From Roseivivax sediminis (lineage in GTDB: Bacteria; Pseudomonadota; Alphaproteobacteria; Rhodobacterales; Rhodobacteraceae), in NCBI RefSeq assembly GCF_900112685.1, contig NZ_FOMS01000002.1:62001-126000 (forward strand): 64,000 bases of DNA. The letters run 5' to 3'. The notes under the pieces were generated by a model that did not search any database, was not told where the DNA came from, and worked only from the letters and a program-made list of their open reading frames with translations. Below are positions 45,524-54,938 of the stretch, one piece after another. Position 1 is the stretch's first letter; each line of letters opens with the position of its first letter. A program made the position numbers and the translations under genes.

Positions 45524-47179
45524 TCAGGCGAAGGCGCCCTGGCAGAACCAGCCGGGGGACAGCGCGCCCCCATGGGCATAGTAGATCCACAGCCGGTCGC
45601 CGGCATCGGTGACCACCCGCCAGTAATCGCGCTGCCCGGTGCGCCAGTCGGGATCGTCGAGCCACCATTCCGGCGCGATCCGTTCGGCCCCCTCGGCGTG
45701 GACGATGGTCAGGTCGCGCCCGCGCCAGCGGATCTGCCGGGGCACGGTCGGCCCCTCCGGGCCATGAATCGGCTCGGGTCGCCAGAGCGTCAGCGGCCGC
45801 GGCCGGGGCGGGCGCGGCCAGGGGCCGGCGGGTGCCGACCAGGCGGCGGCGTAGGTCAGCGCGCCCTTCTCGGGGATGTGGCTGTCGGCCGGATGCACGC
45901 GGGTGATCGCCTCCAGACCCAGCCGCGCGCCGAGCCGCGCGATCAGGTCGTCGAGCCCGTCGCCCGCCTTCAGCCGCTCGGCCACCGCCTCTCCGGCGGC
46001 GTGGTGGCCGACAGGCTGTCGCGCCCGGATCGGTTCGTGCCGGATCGCCTCCAGCCGCAGCATGTCGATGCCGAAACCGGCGTCGATCTCGGCCGCCTTC
46101 ATCGCCAGGAGAGGGTGTAGCCTGTCCGGCGCGTGCGAGGGGCGCGCGACGCTGACATGCCGCCATTCCATGCTTTGATCGGTGCGGTGCGCCTCCAGCC
46201 GCAGGGTGCGGGCGCCGCGCCCGGCGCGTTCGAGCCGTTGGCAGAGGCGCGGCAGCATCCGCTCCAGCGCGGCAGTCACGTCGGCCTCGAGCCCGATCGG
46301 GTCGGGCAGGGTGATGCGGACGGCAAAGCGCTCCGGCGCCGCGCGGGGCGAGATCGGTTCGGGCGCCGATCCCAGCGCCTGGTCGAGCCGGCGCACCAGC
46401 CCGGTGCCGAAGCGCCGCGCGAGGCTGGCGCGGGGCTGGCCGGTCAGATCGCCGATGCGGCGCAGGCCGAGACGGTGCAGCGCCTCCACGCTGTCTTCCG
46501 GCAGGCGCAGGGCGGCGACCGGCAGCGGCGCCAGAACGCCGTGGGTCTGGCCGGGCGGCGCGATGCGGGCGGCGTCCGGCGGCGGCGCGGCAGAGGCCGG
46601 CGCCACGCCGCCGCGTTCCCAGTGCCGCCGCTTGCCGGCGCGGGACCGCGTGGCGCGCGCCTCCTGGTCGATGGCGTCGCCGCTGCGATGCGCCGCCGCG
46701 CCGCCACCTGCATGCCGCGCCAGCGCCCAGGCCGCGCCCAGCGTGTCGGCGATGCCGGCGCGCACGGTCAGGCCGAGATCGGCGCAATCCTCCTCCACCT
46801 GGGCCAGCAGCGCCGCTTCTCCCCCAAAGAGGTGCGCGCAGCCGGTCAGGTCGATCACCAGCCCCTCGGGCGCCTCCTGCGCCACCCAGGGGGAGAACTT
46901 GCCGGCCCAGCGGTGCAGCGCGCCGAGGAACGCGGCCTCGCGATGGGGCACTTCGGGCCGGGTGAGCAGATCGGCGCACATCGCGTGCGCGTCGCGCAGG
47001 GGCTGCCCGCGGTGCAGCCCCGCCGCGGAGGCGCGGCGCGACAGCGAGGCGAGCGTCTGCGCGCTCCCGACCTCGCGCACAAGCGCGAAGGGCGCGCGGT
47101 CGAGACCGGGGTCGAGGCGGATCGCTCGCTCGGCCCCGAGGCGTGGAAACCAGAGCGACAGGATTCGGCGGTTGGGCAT
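45524..47179 (-). CDS. imuB: ImuB-type Y-family DNA polymerase-like protein
   Basis: 551 residues beginning MPNRRILSLWFPRLGAERAIR, the ImuB N-terminus. The Y-family fold is recognisable (PEGLVIDLTGCAHLFGGEAAL, VRAGIADTLGAAWALARH, a helix-hairpin-helix LHRLGLRRIGDLTGQPRASLARRFG) and a long C-terminal region follows. ImuB lacks polymerase catalytic residues and scaffolds ImuA and DnaE2 in SOS mutagenesis. Here neither imuA upstream nor dnaE2 downstream is present. A LexA box lies 16 bases before the start, and no Shine-Dalgarno is evident. Confidence 0.9.
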   Translation of the reverse strand: MPNRRILSLWFPRLGAERAIRLDPGLDRAPFALVREVGSAQTLASLSRRASAAGLHRGQPLRDAHAMCADLLTRPEVPHREAAFLGALHRWAGKFSPWVAQEAPEGLVIDLTGCAHLFGGEAALLAQVEEDCADLGLTVRAGIADTLGAAWALARHAGGGAAAHRSGDAIDQEARATRSRAGKRRHWERGGVAPASAAPPPDAARIAPPGQTHGVLAPLPVAALRLPEDSVEALHRLGLRRIGDLTGQPRASLARRFGTGLVRRLDQALGSAPEPISPRAAPERFAVRITLPDPIGLEADVTAALERMLPRLCQRLERAGRGARTLRLEAHRTDQSMEWRHVSVARPSHAPDRLHPLLAMKAAEIDAGFGIDMLRLEAIRHEPIRARQPVGHHAAGEAVAERLKAGDGLDDLIARLGARLGLEAITRVHPADSHIPEKGALTYAAAWSAPAGPWPRPPRPRPLTLWRPEPIHGPEGPTVPRQIRWRGRDLTIVHAEGAERIAPEWWLDDPDWRTGQRDYWRVVTDAGDRLWIYYAHGGALSPGWFCQGAFA

Positions 47180-47195
47180 GGCGTGGCAGCGCTTT

Positions 47196-47210
47196 GTTCT
47201 TCTTTTGTTC
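47196..47210. promoter_or_regulatory. LexA (SOS) box upstream of imuB
   Basis: GTTC-TTCTTTT-GTTC, an exact GTTC-N7-GTTC direct repeat, the LexA operator described for alphaproteobacteria. It lies 17 bases upstream of the imuB ATG, where it would overlap the promoter or the transcript start, implying tight SOS repression. Confidence 0.75.
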
Positions 47211-47320
47211 TAACGCGCGCCTGATACGGAGTCGAGCCGGCGCGCAGCCACCCTGACGCCACGCAAGACGCACGCCCCGGCTCTCCGGGACGCGCGGCAC
47301 GATTGAAAACCCCAACGGGA

Positions 47321-49603
47321 TCAATCCATGCGGACCACCATGTCGAGATCGCCCCGCACCTGTTCGGGAAAGATCACGTGCACCTGGTTCTGCGCCCCGC
47401 CCTGCTTCGCGGCGGTGTAGGGCATGTACCATTCGCTGACATTGGCGCTGTTGCGCAGCCGGCTGGAGAACACCAGCGACTCGACGCTCCGGGCGAGCCC
47501 GCCGAAGGGCAGCTTGTTCCCCGTCCCGACCACCCAGGTGTCGGCCACGCTGTTCTGCGCGTGACTGACCCGCAGCGGATTCGCGGTGGCGAACTCCACG
47601 TTGTGATAGGTGTTGTTGGTCACCGTCACCTGCCGCGAGGCGTCGAGGTTCAGCGGCGCGAAGCTGCTATCAACCCGCTCGGCCCGGTTGATGGTCACGC
47701 CCGAGCCGCGGAACGTGTTGCCCGCGATGTTGATGCCGTTCAGCCGGTGGTTCGTCCCGTAGGGTTTCACAACGATGAACGAGAAGGCCGCCGAGACGTT
47801 CGAGCACAGGAAGACGTTGCCCTCGATCGACAGGCCCGCGAAGCCGAACCCGCCGGTATAATCCGGCTCGGGTTCGCGTTCGTTGGTCCATTCGATGAAG
47901 CAGTTGTCGACGTAGTTGCCGACGATCGTGGTGTTGCAGGCCCGGATCGCCACGACGATCCCGGCGGTGCGTACCCCGTTCGAGGACGCGTCGCCCTGGA
48001 AGAAGTGGTTGCCGCTGATCAGCCCCTGCGCCCCCGACGTCACCAGGAAATGCCGGAACTGCGAGGCGCGGTTGTCGCGGATCTTCACGTCGTTGTTGTT
48101 GACGTTGATGGCGATGGACTGGCGGTTCTGCGCCGCGACGTCGCCTTCATGGCTGATGAAGTTGCAGCGCTCGATCATCATGCCCTGGCAGCCGTCGCCG
48201 TGGCTGGTGATGGCGCGGCGGTGCGGCCGGTTGATGGTGCAGTCGCGGATCCGCATGACCGTGCCGACCGGCGCGAGCAGGATGCCGTTCGCGACCTCGT
48301 TGCACTGGAACTCGATACCGTCGATCTCGAACACGTCGAGCCGGTCGAAGCCCGAGAAATCCAGCAGGTACTTGTAGCGGGTGAAGGTGTAGGTCTGCGT
48401 CCCCTCCGCGTCCGACAGCGGTTCCGACAGGGTGATTTCCTGCGCGGACGTGTTCTTGGACTTCACGTAGATCTCGCGCCCGACGCCGGCGCCCTCCACG
48501 CGCGATCCGACGCGCACGTTGGCGACGTTGGTCACGTCGGTCAGCTTGTCCGGGGCGGAGGCGGAATAGCGCGCTTGGCTGGTCACCTGAATGGCGGTCC
48601 AGTTTCCGTCCGGGTTGGCGCGGATCTGGCCGTTGCGCAGGATCCGCCGCTGGGCATAGCTGTCGCGGTTGGGCACCGCGGCGGCGACATCGAGCGGTTC
48701 GTCCAGCGTCACCCGCCGCCCGCCGAGATCGAGGCTGTCGTGGTCGGCATTGTTCAGAAGCGCCTGGATCGCCTTCCTGAGCGCGGTGCCCTCGTCGCCG
48801 AACGCCTCGATGTAGGTCGGCAGGTCGAAGCTCTTGGTGAAGGACACGATCGCCCCGGTGGTGGCGCTGAGCGTACCTTCGAAGATCATCGGCGCGTCCA
48901 GGGTGATCGAACTGGCGATGCGGTAGCTGCCGGCGGAGACCAGCACCGCGCGGCCGTTCGCGTCGGCGTCGGCCAGTTCGAACGCGGCGGCGTCGTCGCC
49001 GGTGCCATCGCCGCGCGCGCCGTAATCGCGCACGTCGACCCAGGGCAGCAGGTCGCGGCCGAAGACGGAGGTCACGTCCTCGATCTCGATGTCGTCGACG
49101 CGCACGACGCCCCCCGTGGGGCCGGTCAGGTCGATCCCGAAATGCCCGTAATCGGCCTGCGTGCCCCAGACCATGTCGACACCCTGGCGATTGCCGGTGC
49201 CGACGATGGCGGAAACCTCCACGACCTCGCCATAGGTGGTGAGCGCAGTGGAGGGTCCGATTTCCGTCACGCCGTCCAGGTGGCTGCCGTTCGAACGCGC
49301 CGCCCAGCCGGCGATCCGCACGGCGGGCAGGTTGCCCGAGATCGCCTTCACCCGCGCGGTGACGCGCAGATAGCAGCCCGGCAGGATCCGGGTCTCGCCC
49401 ATGTAGCGGATCCGCTGGGTGCCGTCGGTCTTCTGCAGCTCGAGCGCGCCGCCGAAATCGGCGTCGGAGGGCACGAAGGCCGCGGTGCCGATATTCTGGT
49501 AGGTGTCCGAGCCGGGCGTGCCGTTGCCGCTCGACCAGACGCCGAGCCCGGCCGCAAAGGCCGTGGGCTGGAACACAATGCCGTCGGTGATCGCCTTGTT
49601 CAT
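47321..49603 (-). CDS. Right-handed beta-helix (pectate-lyase-3/GH28-like) tailspike-type protein
   Basis: 760 residues. It begins MNKAITDGIVFQPTAFAAGLGVWSSGNGTPG with no signal peptide, followed by a beta-sandwich-like module (about 40-180). A pectate-lyase-3 entry motif VDVRDYGARGDGTGDDAAAF (around 190) and a long parallel beta-helix with many NN- and GN-type turns (IAINVNNNDVKIRDN, IVGNYVDNC, NIAGNTFRGSGV) follow. The architecture is that of phage tailspikes or tail fibres and polysaccharide-degrading enzymes. The order-typical N-terminus and the absence of export signal suggest a phage- or gene-transfer-agent-related fibre rather than a secreted lyase. ATG 49603 has AGGGAAAGG upstream. 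Confidence 0.75.
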   Translation of the reverse strand: MNKAITDGIVFQPTAFAAGLGVWSSGNGTPGSDTYQNIGTAAFVPSDADFGGALELQKTDGTQRIRYMGETRILPGCYLRVTARVKAISGNLPAVRIAGWAARSNGSHLDGVTEIGPSTALTTYGEVVEVSAIVGTGNRQGVDMVWGTQADYGHFGIDLTGPTGGVVRVDDIEIEDVTSVFGRDLLPWVDVRDYGARGDGTGDDAAAFELADADANGRAVLVSAGSYRIASSITLDAPMIFEGTLSATTGAIVSFTKSFDLPTYIEAFGDEGTALRKAIQALLNNADHDSLDLGGRRVTLDEPLDVAAAVPNRDSYAQRRILRNGQIRANPDGNWTAIQVTSQARYSASAPDKLTDVTNVANVRVGSRVEGAGVGREIYVKSKNTSAQEITLSEPLSDAEGTQTYTFTRYKYLLDFSGFDRLDVFEIDGIEFQCNEVANGILLAPVGTVMRIRDCTINRPHRRAITSHGDGCQGMMIERCNFISHEGDVAAQNRQSIAINVNNNDVKIRDNRASQFRHFLVTSGAQGLISGNHFFQGDASSNGVRTAGIVVAIRACNTTIVGNYVDNCFIEWTNEREPEPDYTGGFGFAGLSIEGNVFLCSNVSAAFSFIVVKPYGTNHRLNGINIAGNTFRGSGVTINRAERVDSSFAPLNLDASRQVTVTNNTYHNVEFATANPLRVSHAQNSVADTWVVGTGNKLPFGGLARSVESLVFSSRLRNSANVSEWYMPYTAAKQGGAQNQVHVIFPEQVRGDLDMVVRMD

Positions 49604-49935
49604 CGCTGATGCCTTTCCCTCGCGCGGGGGGCAGGGACGCCCCTCAAGGATGGGAAGGCTTGTCGCATCCGCCCGGTTAGAGCCGGCCTTCGGCACCGTC
49701 ACGGTCGCCGTTGCGCATGGGGTCGCTTTTCGCGCGAAGGGATGAACGGGATACCCCGCGCGGACTCAAGGCCGTCAGGCCGCCGCGCATCGCCGGGCCG
49801 CCCGCCGGACCGGCGATTTGTCGACGCTGGCGCGACGCTCGAACGTCTTGCAGACTTGGCAATCATGAAGCGCCGCCGCCCGGCCGTCAGGATCGCCGAT
49901 CCGCGGCCCGTCGCTGCGCGGCTCGGTACCCCGGC
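49604..49935. other. Intergenic region between the beta-helix gene and the DUF4864 gene
   Basis: About 330 bases with no convincing gene; short frames here have no RBS and no family features. It should hold the promoter of the beta-helix gene and the 3' end of the DUF4864 transcript, but I could not identify clear hexamers, operators or a terminator. Confidence 0.4.
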
Positions 49936-50343
49936 TCAGGCCGACAGGCTCTCGTCCAGAACGATCACGCCGCCGATCCGCCAGGTCCCGGCGACGTCCT
50001 TCATCTCGTAGTCGAGCACGTGCAGCGCGCCCGCCCCGTCGCGCACATAGACCTTCTGCCAGAGCCCGCCGCGTTCCTCGCGGAGCGCGCCGAACGTGAC
50101 CTCTCCGGGCTGCCAGACCATCGGATAGCCGCGTTCGACCATCATGCCGAAATTCTCGGCCGTGCCGAACATCCGCCGGATTACCGGCGCGGCATACTCG
50201 AAGGCCCCGGAGACATCCGCATCGCGGAAGGCCTGCATCTGGCCCGATATGACCGCCTCGATTTCGGGGTTCGCCGGCCGCTCCTGCGCCTGGCCGATGG
50301 TCGGCACCAGCAGGGACAGACAGAGGACGAGAGCGCGCATCAT
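49936..50343 (-). CDS. DUF4864 family exported protein
   Basis: 135 residues with a signal peptide (MMRALVLCLSLLVPTIGQAQ) followed by a compact NTF2-like domain: EIEAVISGQMQAFRDADVSGAFEYAAPVIRRMFGTAENFGMMVERGYPMVW and VHVLDYEMKDVAGTWRIGGVIVL-type beta strands. This matches DUF4864, periplasmic and of unknown function. The start may be either of two consecutive ATGs. Confidence 0.8.
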   Translation of the reverse strand: MMRALVLCLSLLVPTIGQAQERPANPEIEAVISGQMQAFRDADVSGAFEYAAPVIRRMFGTAENFGMMVERGYPMVWQPGEVTFGALREERGGLWQKVYVRDGAGALHVLDYEMKDVAGTWRIGGVIVLDESLSA

Positions 50344-50444
50344 GGTAAGATCCTCCCTTGCCGCTACGTCATATACGGATCGAGATGCCCCGCGGTTTCA
50401 GCGCGGCAAGGGAACGCGGCATTCCGTCCCGTCGTTATGCGGCC

Positions 50445-51338
50445 ATGAGCTACACCCTGAAAGCCTCCGAACCCGATCTGGCGCAGGGCCTGCGGCGGGT
50501 CGCCGCCGACCAGCTCGACCGTGCGCTGGCGTCGCTCGGGGCGGAGGGCGCGGACCCGCACGAGGCGGTGCATGACGCGCGCAAGCGCTGCAAGAAACTG
50601 CGCGGGCTCTTGCGGCTCTTCCGCGGGGCGCTCCCTGACTACGACACCGAGAATGCGGCGCTGCGCGATGCGGCGCGGCACCTGTCGGACCTGCGCGACA
50701 AGACGGCGATGATCGAATGTTACGACCGGCTCATGGACCGCTACGGCGAGACGCTGAACCGCAGCGCCTTCGGGCCGCTGCGGGCCGGGATGACCCGCGA
50801 CCGCAACGCCGCGACCGAGGCGGGCGACCTGTCGGACCGCATGACCGCGATGGCCGAGGCGCTGCGCCTGGTGCGCGGCCGCGTCGATGGCTGGGAACTG
50901 ACCGACGAGGGCTTCCCCGCGATCCGCAAGGGGCTGCTCAAGACCTACGGCCGCGCCCGCGATGCCATGGCCGAGGCACAGGCGACCCGCGATCCGGAGC
51001 TCATGCACGAATGGCGCAAGCGGGTGAAATACCACTGGTATCACATGCGCCTGTTGTCGGACGCGCAATCCGAACCGTTGGCGGCGCGTGAAACGGCGGC
51101 CGATCAGCTTTCGGACCTTCTGGGAGAGCATCACGACCTGGTGGAGCTCGCCCCCCGGCTGGAGGCCGCGCCGCTGGGCGACACCCCGACGCGGGTCTTG
51201 CGCGGCATCGCGCGGGAGGAGATGGCCCGCCTCGAGGAAGAGGTCTTCGCCATCGGTCACTCGCTCTTCGCACGCAAGCCGAAAAAGTTCGGCAAGGACG
51301 TCGAAGAGGCGGTGACCACCTGGTACGCGGCGGCCTGA
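50445..51338 (+). CDS. CHAD domain protein
   Basis: 297 residues. Conserved histidine/basic CHAD motifs are visible: AVHDARKRCKKLRGLLRLFRG (about residues 43-63) and its second-repeat counterpart LMHEWRKRVKYHWYHMRLL (about 186-204), with LLGEHHDLVELA between helices. CHAD domains bind polyphosphate. No CYTH triphosphatase domain is fused. ATG 50445 matches the family N-terminus MSYTLKASEP. Confidence 0.88.
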   Translation: MSYTLKASEPDLAQGLRRVAADQLDRALASLGAEGADPHEAVHDARKRCKKLRGLLRLFRGALPDYDTENAALRDAARHLSDLRDKTAMIECYDRLMDRYGETLNRSAFGPLRAGMTRDRNAATEAGDLSDRMTAMAEALRLVRGRVDGWELTDEGFPAIRKGLLKTYGRARDAMAEAQATRDPELMHEWRKRVKYHWYHMRLLSDAQSEPLAARETAADQLSDLLGEHHDLVELAPRLEAAPLGDTPTRVLRGIAREEMARLEEEVFAIGHSLFARKPKKFGKDVEEAVTTWYAAA

Positions 51339-51354
51339 CGGCGCCGCAAACCTG

Positions 51355-52932
51355 TCAGCCCAGTTCCGCGTTCAGGCCTTTCTCGATCAGCGCGACGGTC
51401 TCGTCGATCCCGTAAAGCGCCACGAACCCGCCGAAGCGCGGCCCCTGGCTCGCGCCCAGCAGCACCTCGTAGAGCGCCTTGAACCAGTCGCGCAGCGGGT
51501 CGAACCCGTGGTCCTTGCCGACGGCGAAAACGATGGTCTGCAGCGTCTCGTCGTCCTGCGGGCCGTCATGCGCCTGCAGCCGCGCCGCGAGGTCGCGCAT
51601 CGCCGCTTCCTCCTTCTCGTCGGGGGCGCGGAAGACCTTGTGCGGCTTCACGAAGTCCTCGTAGTAGCGCACCGCGTAGCCGGCGGCGGCGTCGAGGTCG
51701 GGGTTCTTTTCCGGCGAGGCATCGGGCGCGTAGCGGATGATGAAGCCCCACAGCGTCTCCTTGTCCTCGGCCCCCGAAACGCTCGCGAGGTTCAGCAGCA
51801 TCGCGAAGGACACCACCATCGTCGAGGTCGGCACATCGTGTTCGTGCACGTGATAGACCGGGTTGGCGAGCTGCTTGTCCGCGTCCTGTCCGGCATAGGC
51901 GCGAAGCTGCTGGTGGTACTCGTCCACCGCCTTCGGGATCACGTCCCAGCTCAGCCGCTTGGCGGTCTTGGGCTTGAGGAACATGTAATAGCCGAGGCTC
52001 TCCGTCGAGGCGTAGGTGAGCCATTCGTCGATGGTCAGCCCGTTGCCCTTCGACTTGGAGATCTTCTCCCCCTTCTCGTCGAGGAAAAGCTCGTAGGTGA
52101 AGTGCTCGGGCTTCTTGCCGCCGAGGATCTCGCAGATCCGGTCGTAGATCGGCGTGTTGGTCGAATGGTCCTTGCCGTACATCTCGAAATCGACGTCCAG
52201 CGCGGCCCAGCGGGCGCCGAAATCGGGCTTCCACTGCAGCTTCACGTTGCCGCCGGTGACCGGCAGCGTCCACTCGCGCCCGTCCTCGTCGTCGAAGGTG
52301 ACGGTGCCGTCTTTCGCGTCGACATGCTTGATCGGCACGTAGAGGACGCGGCCCGTCTCTGGGTGGATCGGCAGGAAGATCGAATAGGTCTGCTGGCGCT
52401 CCTCGCGGAGCGACTTGAGCATCACCTGCATGATGTCGTCGTAGCGTTCGGCGGCGCGCAGGAGCGTTTCGTCGAACTGGCCGGAGCGGTAATAGTCGGT
52501 GGCCGACACGAATTCGTACTCGAAGCCGAAGGCGTCGAGGAAGGCGCGCAAACGCGCGTTGTTGTGCGCCCCGAAGCTTTCATGCGTGCCGAACGGGTCG
52601 GGCACGTCGGTCAGCGGCTTTTGCAGGTGCGCCTTCAGCGCCTCGGGGTCGGGCACGTTGTCGGGCACCTTGCGCATGCCGTCCATGTCGTCTGAAAAGC
52701 AGACGAGCCGCGTCGGGATGTCCGAGATCACCTCGAAGGCGCGGCGGATCATCGTCGTGCGCGCGACCTCCCCGAAGGTGCCGATATGCGGCAGGCCCGA
52801 AGGGCCGTAGCCCGTCTCGAACAGGACGTGCCCCTTGGCCGGCGGGCCGCTCTCATAGCGTTTGAGCACCCGGCGCGCCTCTTCGAACGGCCAGGCCTTC
52901 GAATTCATCGCGGCATCGCGCAGGTTCGACAT
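51355..52932 (-). CDS. lysK: Lysyl-tRNA synthetase, class I
   Basis: 525 residues. Class I signatures: HIGH as PHIG in [13 protein letters not shown] (H49) and KMSKS as KISKSKG (290-296). A C-terminal helical anticodon-binding region follows. Class I LysRS is found in archaea and many alphaproteobacteria in place of class II. ATG 52932 is preferred to an Arg-rich upstream extension. Divergent from terB with a 153-base gap. Confidence 0.95.
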   Translation of the reverse strand: MSNLRDAAMNSKAWPFEEARRVLKRYESGPPAKGHVLFETGYGPSGLPHIGTFGEVARTTMIRRAFEVISDIPTRLVCFSDDMDGMRKVPDNVPDPEALKAHLQKPLTDVPDPFGTHESFGAHNNARLRAFLDAFGFEYEFVSATDYYRSGQFDETLLRAAERYDDIMQVMLKSLREERQQTYSIFLPIHPETGRVLYVPIKHVDAKDGTVTFDDEDGREWTLPVTGGNVKLQWKPDFGARWAALDVDFEMYGKDHSTNTPIYDRICEILGGKKPEHFTYELFLDEKGEKISKSKGNGLTIDEWLTYASTESLGYYMFLKPKTAKRLSWDVIPKAVDEYHQQLRAYAGQDADKQLANPVYHVHEHDVPTSTMVVSFAMLLNLASVSGAEDKETLWGFIIRYAPDASPEKNPDLDAAAGYAVRYYEDFVKPHKVFRAPDEKEEAAMRDLAARLQAHDGPQDDETLQTIVFAVGKDHGFDPLRDWFKALYEVLLGASQGPRFGGFVALYGIDETVALIEKGLNAELG

Positions 52933-53085
52933 CTCGTCATGCTCCTCGGGTCGGGTGGGGCGCGGGCGCGCGCGTGCGCCCGTGCGGGCGGCATCGCGCC
53001 GCACGGCGCTCCCTATTGCGGGGCCGGTGCCGGGTCAATAACGTCGCGCTCGACAGATCGGCCCCTCTTACCCGGAGATGACGTG

Positions 53086-53511
53086 ATGCCGGACAGCATC
53101 GAACACGCGATGACCCCCCAGGACTGCCTCGTCGCGGTGATGATCGCGATCTCCGCCTCGGACGAGACGATCCGCACGACGGAGCTTCTGAAAATCCAGT
53201 CGGCGGTATCCATCCTGCCGATCTTCCAGGACTACGATGGCGACCGCATCCAGCAGATCTCGCGGCTGGTCTTCGACCTCTTCGACCAGGAGGACGGGCT
53301 CGATGCGCTGTTCGGGCTCTTGCGCGACCACCTGCCCGAACGGCTGAACGAAACCGCCTACGCGCTGGCCTGCGACGTGGCGGCGGCCGACGGCTTCCTC
53401 GGCGAGCCGGAACTGCGACTGCTGGAAGAGATCCGCTACGAGCTCGACCTCGACCGGCTGCACGCGGCGGCGATCGAGCGCGGGGCGCGGGCGCGGCATC
53501 TCAGTCTCTGA
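53086..53511 (+). CDS. TerB-like (tellurite resistance family) protein
   Basis: 141 residues, all-helical. TPQDCLVAVMIAISASDETIRTTELLKIQ and LACDVAAADGFLGEPELRLLEEIRYELDLDR contain the acidic helix-turn motifs (ASDETI, AADGFLGEPE) of the TerB/DjlA-N fold. It is a probable cytoplasmic protein with metal-binding-like acidic residues; role unknown. Many TerB-fold proteins have nothing to do with tellurite. Confidence 0.8.
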   Translation: MPDSIEHAMTPQDCLVAVMIAISASDETIRTTELLKIQSAVSILPIFQDYDGDRIQQISRLVFDLFDQEDGLDALFGLLRDHLPERLNETAYALACDVAAADGFLGEPELRLLEEIRYELDLDRLHAAAIERGARARHLSL

Positions 53512-53617
53512 AGACAGCGGCGCCATCAGCGCGCGTGATGGCCGGCCTCACCCATTCTGAATTGCGCCCGGCGCGGCCGTGGGTAGGCTCCGCCCTGCCT
53601 TGTCCGGAGAGCCGCCG

Positions 53618-54859
53618 ATGGATCGTCCCGCCCCGCTGATCACGCCCGTCCTTGTCGCGGGCTGCCTCATCATCTGCGTGTCCTTCGCGATCCGCGCCAG
53701 TTTCGGCGTGTTCCAGATCCCCATCGCGGAAGAGTTCGGCTGGCTCAGGGCGGAGTTTTCGCTCGCCATCGCGATCCAGAACCTCGCCTGGGGGATCGGC
53801 CAGCCGATCTTCGGCGCCTTCGCCGAGAGGCTGGGCGACCGCCGCGCCATCATCCTCGGCGCGTTGATCTACGCGGCGGGGCTGGTGCTGTCGAGCTTCG
53901 CCACCTCGCCCGAGGCGCACCAGATGTACGAGGTGCTGGTGGGCTTCGGCATCGCCGGGACCGGCTTCGGCGTGATCCTCGCGGTGGTGGGGCGGGCGGC
54001 GTCGGACGACAACCGCTCCATGGCGCTGGCCATCGCCACGGCGGCGGGATCGGCCGGCCAGGTCTTCGGCGCGCCGCTGGCCGAATGGATGCTGGGGATG
54101 ATGCCGTGGCAGAGCGTCTTCCTGGTCTTCGCCGCCGCGATCCTCGCCGTTCTCGCGGTCCTACCGATGATGCGCGCGCCCGAGCGGGCGAGCCGCGCCG
54201 AGCTCGAGGAGACGATGGGCGAGATCCTCGGCCGGGCGCTGCGCGATCCGTCCTTTTCGCTGATCTTCATCGGGTTCTTCTCCTGCGGCTACCAGCTCGG
54301 CTTCGTGACGGCGCATTTTCCGGCGCTGGTGACCGAGATGTGCGGGCCGATCCTGCAGGGGGGCGTCCTGCATTCGGTGGGGATCACCACGACCTCGGCG
54401 CTCGGGGCGGTGGCGATATCGCTGATCGGGCTGGCGAACATCGCCGGAACGCTGGCGGCCGGCTGGGCCGGGCGGCGCTGGCCGAAGAAGTACCTGCTGG
54501 CCGGGATCTATGTCGGCCGGACGCTGGCGGCGGGGCTGTTCATCAGCCTGCCGATCACGCCGCTGACGGTGCTGGCATTCAGTCTTGTGATGGGCGCGCT
54601 GTGGCTGGCGACGGTGCCGCTGACCTCGGGGCTGATCGCGCATATCTACGGGCTGCGCTACATGGGCACGCTCTACGGGATCGTGTTCTTTTCCCACCAG
54701 CTTGGCAGTTTCCTCGGCGTCTGGCTCGGCGGGCGGATGTACGATCTGACGGGCGGCTACACGCTGGTCTGGTGGGTCGGCGTCGGCGTGGGCGCGCTGT
54801 CGGCCATCGTGCATCTGCCGGTGCGGGAGGCGCGCTCGCCGGTGGTCGCGCCGGCCTGA
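53618..54859 (+). CDS. MFS transporter (monocarboxylate/OFA-like)
   Basis: 413 residues with 12 predicted helices. FGVFQIPIAEEFGWLRAEFSLAIAIQNLAWGIGQPIFG and GRRWPKKYLLAGIYVGRTLAAG are MFS loops. The GLIAHIYGLRYMGTLYGIVFFSHQLGSFLGVWLGGRMYDLTGGY region is typical of the OFA/monocarboxylate-porter group. Substrate unknown. It is followed 23 bases later by a hairpin element. Confidence 0.85.
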   Translation: MDRPAPLITPVLVAGCLIICVSFAIRASFGVFQIPIAEEFGWLRAEFSLAIAIQNLAWGIGQPIFGAFAERLGDRRAIILGALIYAAGLVLSSFATSPEAHQMYEVLVGFGIAGTGFGVILAVVGRAASDDNRSMALAIATAAGSAGQVFGAPLAEWMLGMMPWQSVFLVFAAAILAVLAVLPMMRAPERASRAELEETMGEILGRALRDPSFSLIFIGFFSCGYQLGFVTAHFPALVTEMCGPILQGGVLHSVGITTTSALGAVAISLIGLANIAGTLAAGWAGRRWPKKYLLAGIYVGRTLAAGLFISLPITPLTVLAFSLVMGALWLATVPLTSGLIAHIYGLRYMGTLYGIVFFSHQLGSFLGVWLGGRMYDLTGGYTLVWWVGVGVGALSAIVHLPVREARSPVVAPA

Positions 54860-54881
54860 GGGGCGGTGCGCGCGGCGCGGT

Positions 54882-54930
54882 CGGAGCCTCCGGCGGGAGT
54901 ATTTGGGACGAGAAGAAGAGAGGGGCGCGG
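54882..54930 (+). repeat. Dispersed hairpin/GAGTATTT element between MFS and HAD genes
   Basis: A short stem CGGAG-C-CTCCG (54882-54892) precedes GAGTATTT, GG, GACGAGAAGAAG (54897-54918) and the shared extension AGAGGGGCGCGG. It matches the copy at 45432-45466 over 35 bases with one difference. It lies between the stop of the MFS gene and the end of the convergent HAD gene. Confidence 0.75.
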
Positions 54931-54938
54931 CGCCGGTT

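Noticed and set aside
47215-47245. Inverted repeat GCGCGCC...GGCGCGC between imuB and the beta-helix gene
   Set aside because: Simple GC arms are frequent by chance here and no T-tract follows, so I did not call a terminator.
47303-49609. 768-codon plus-strand frame opposite the beta-helix gene
   Set aside because: Mirror frame of a real gene with typical codon bias; low-complexity translation without domains.
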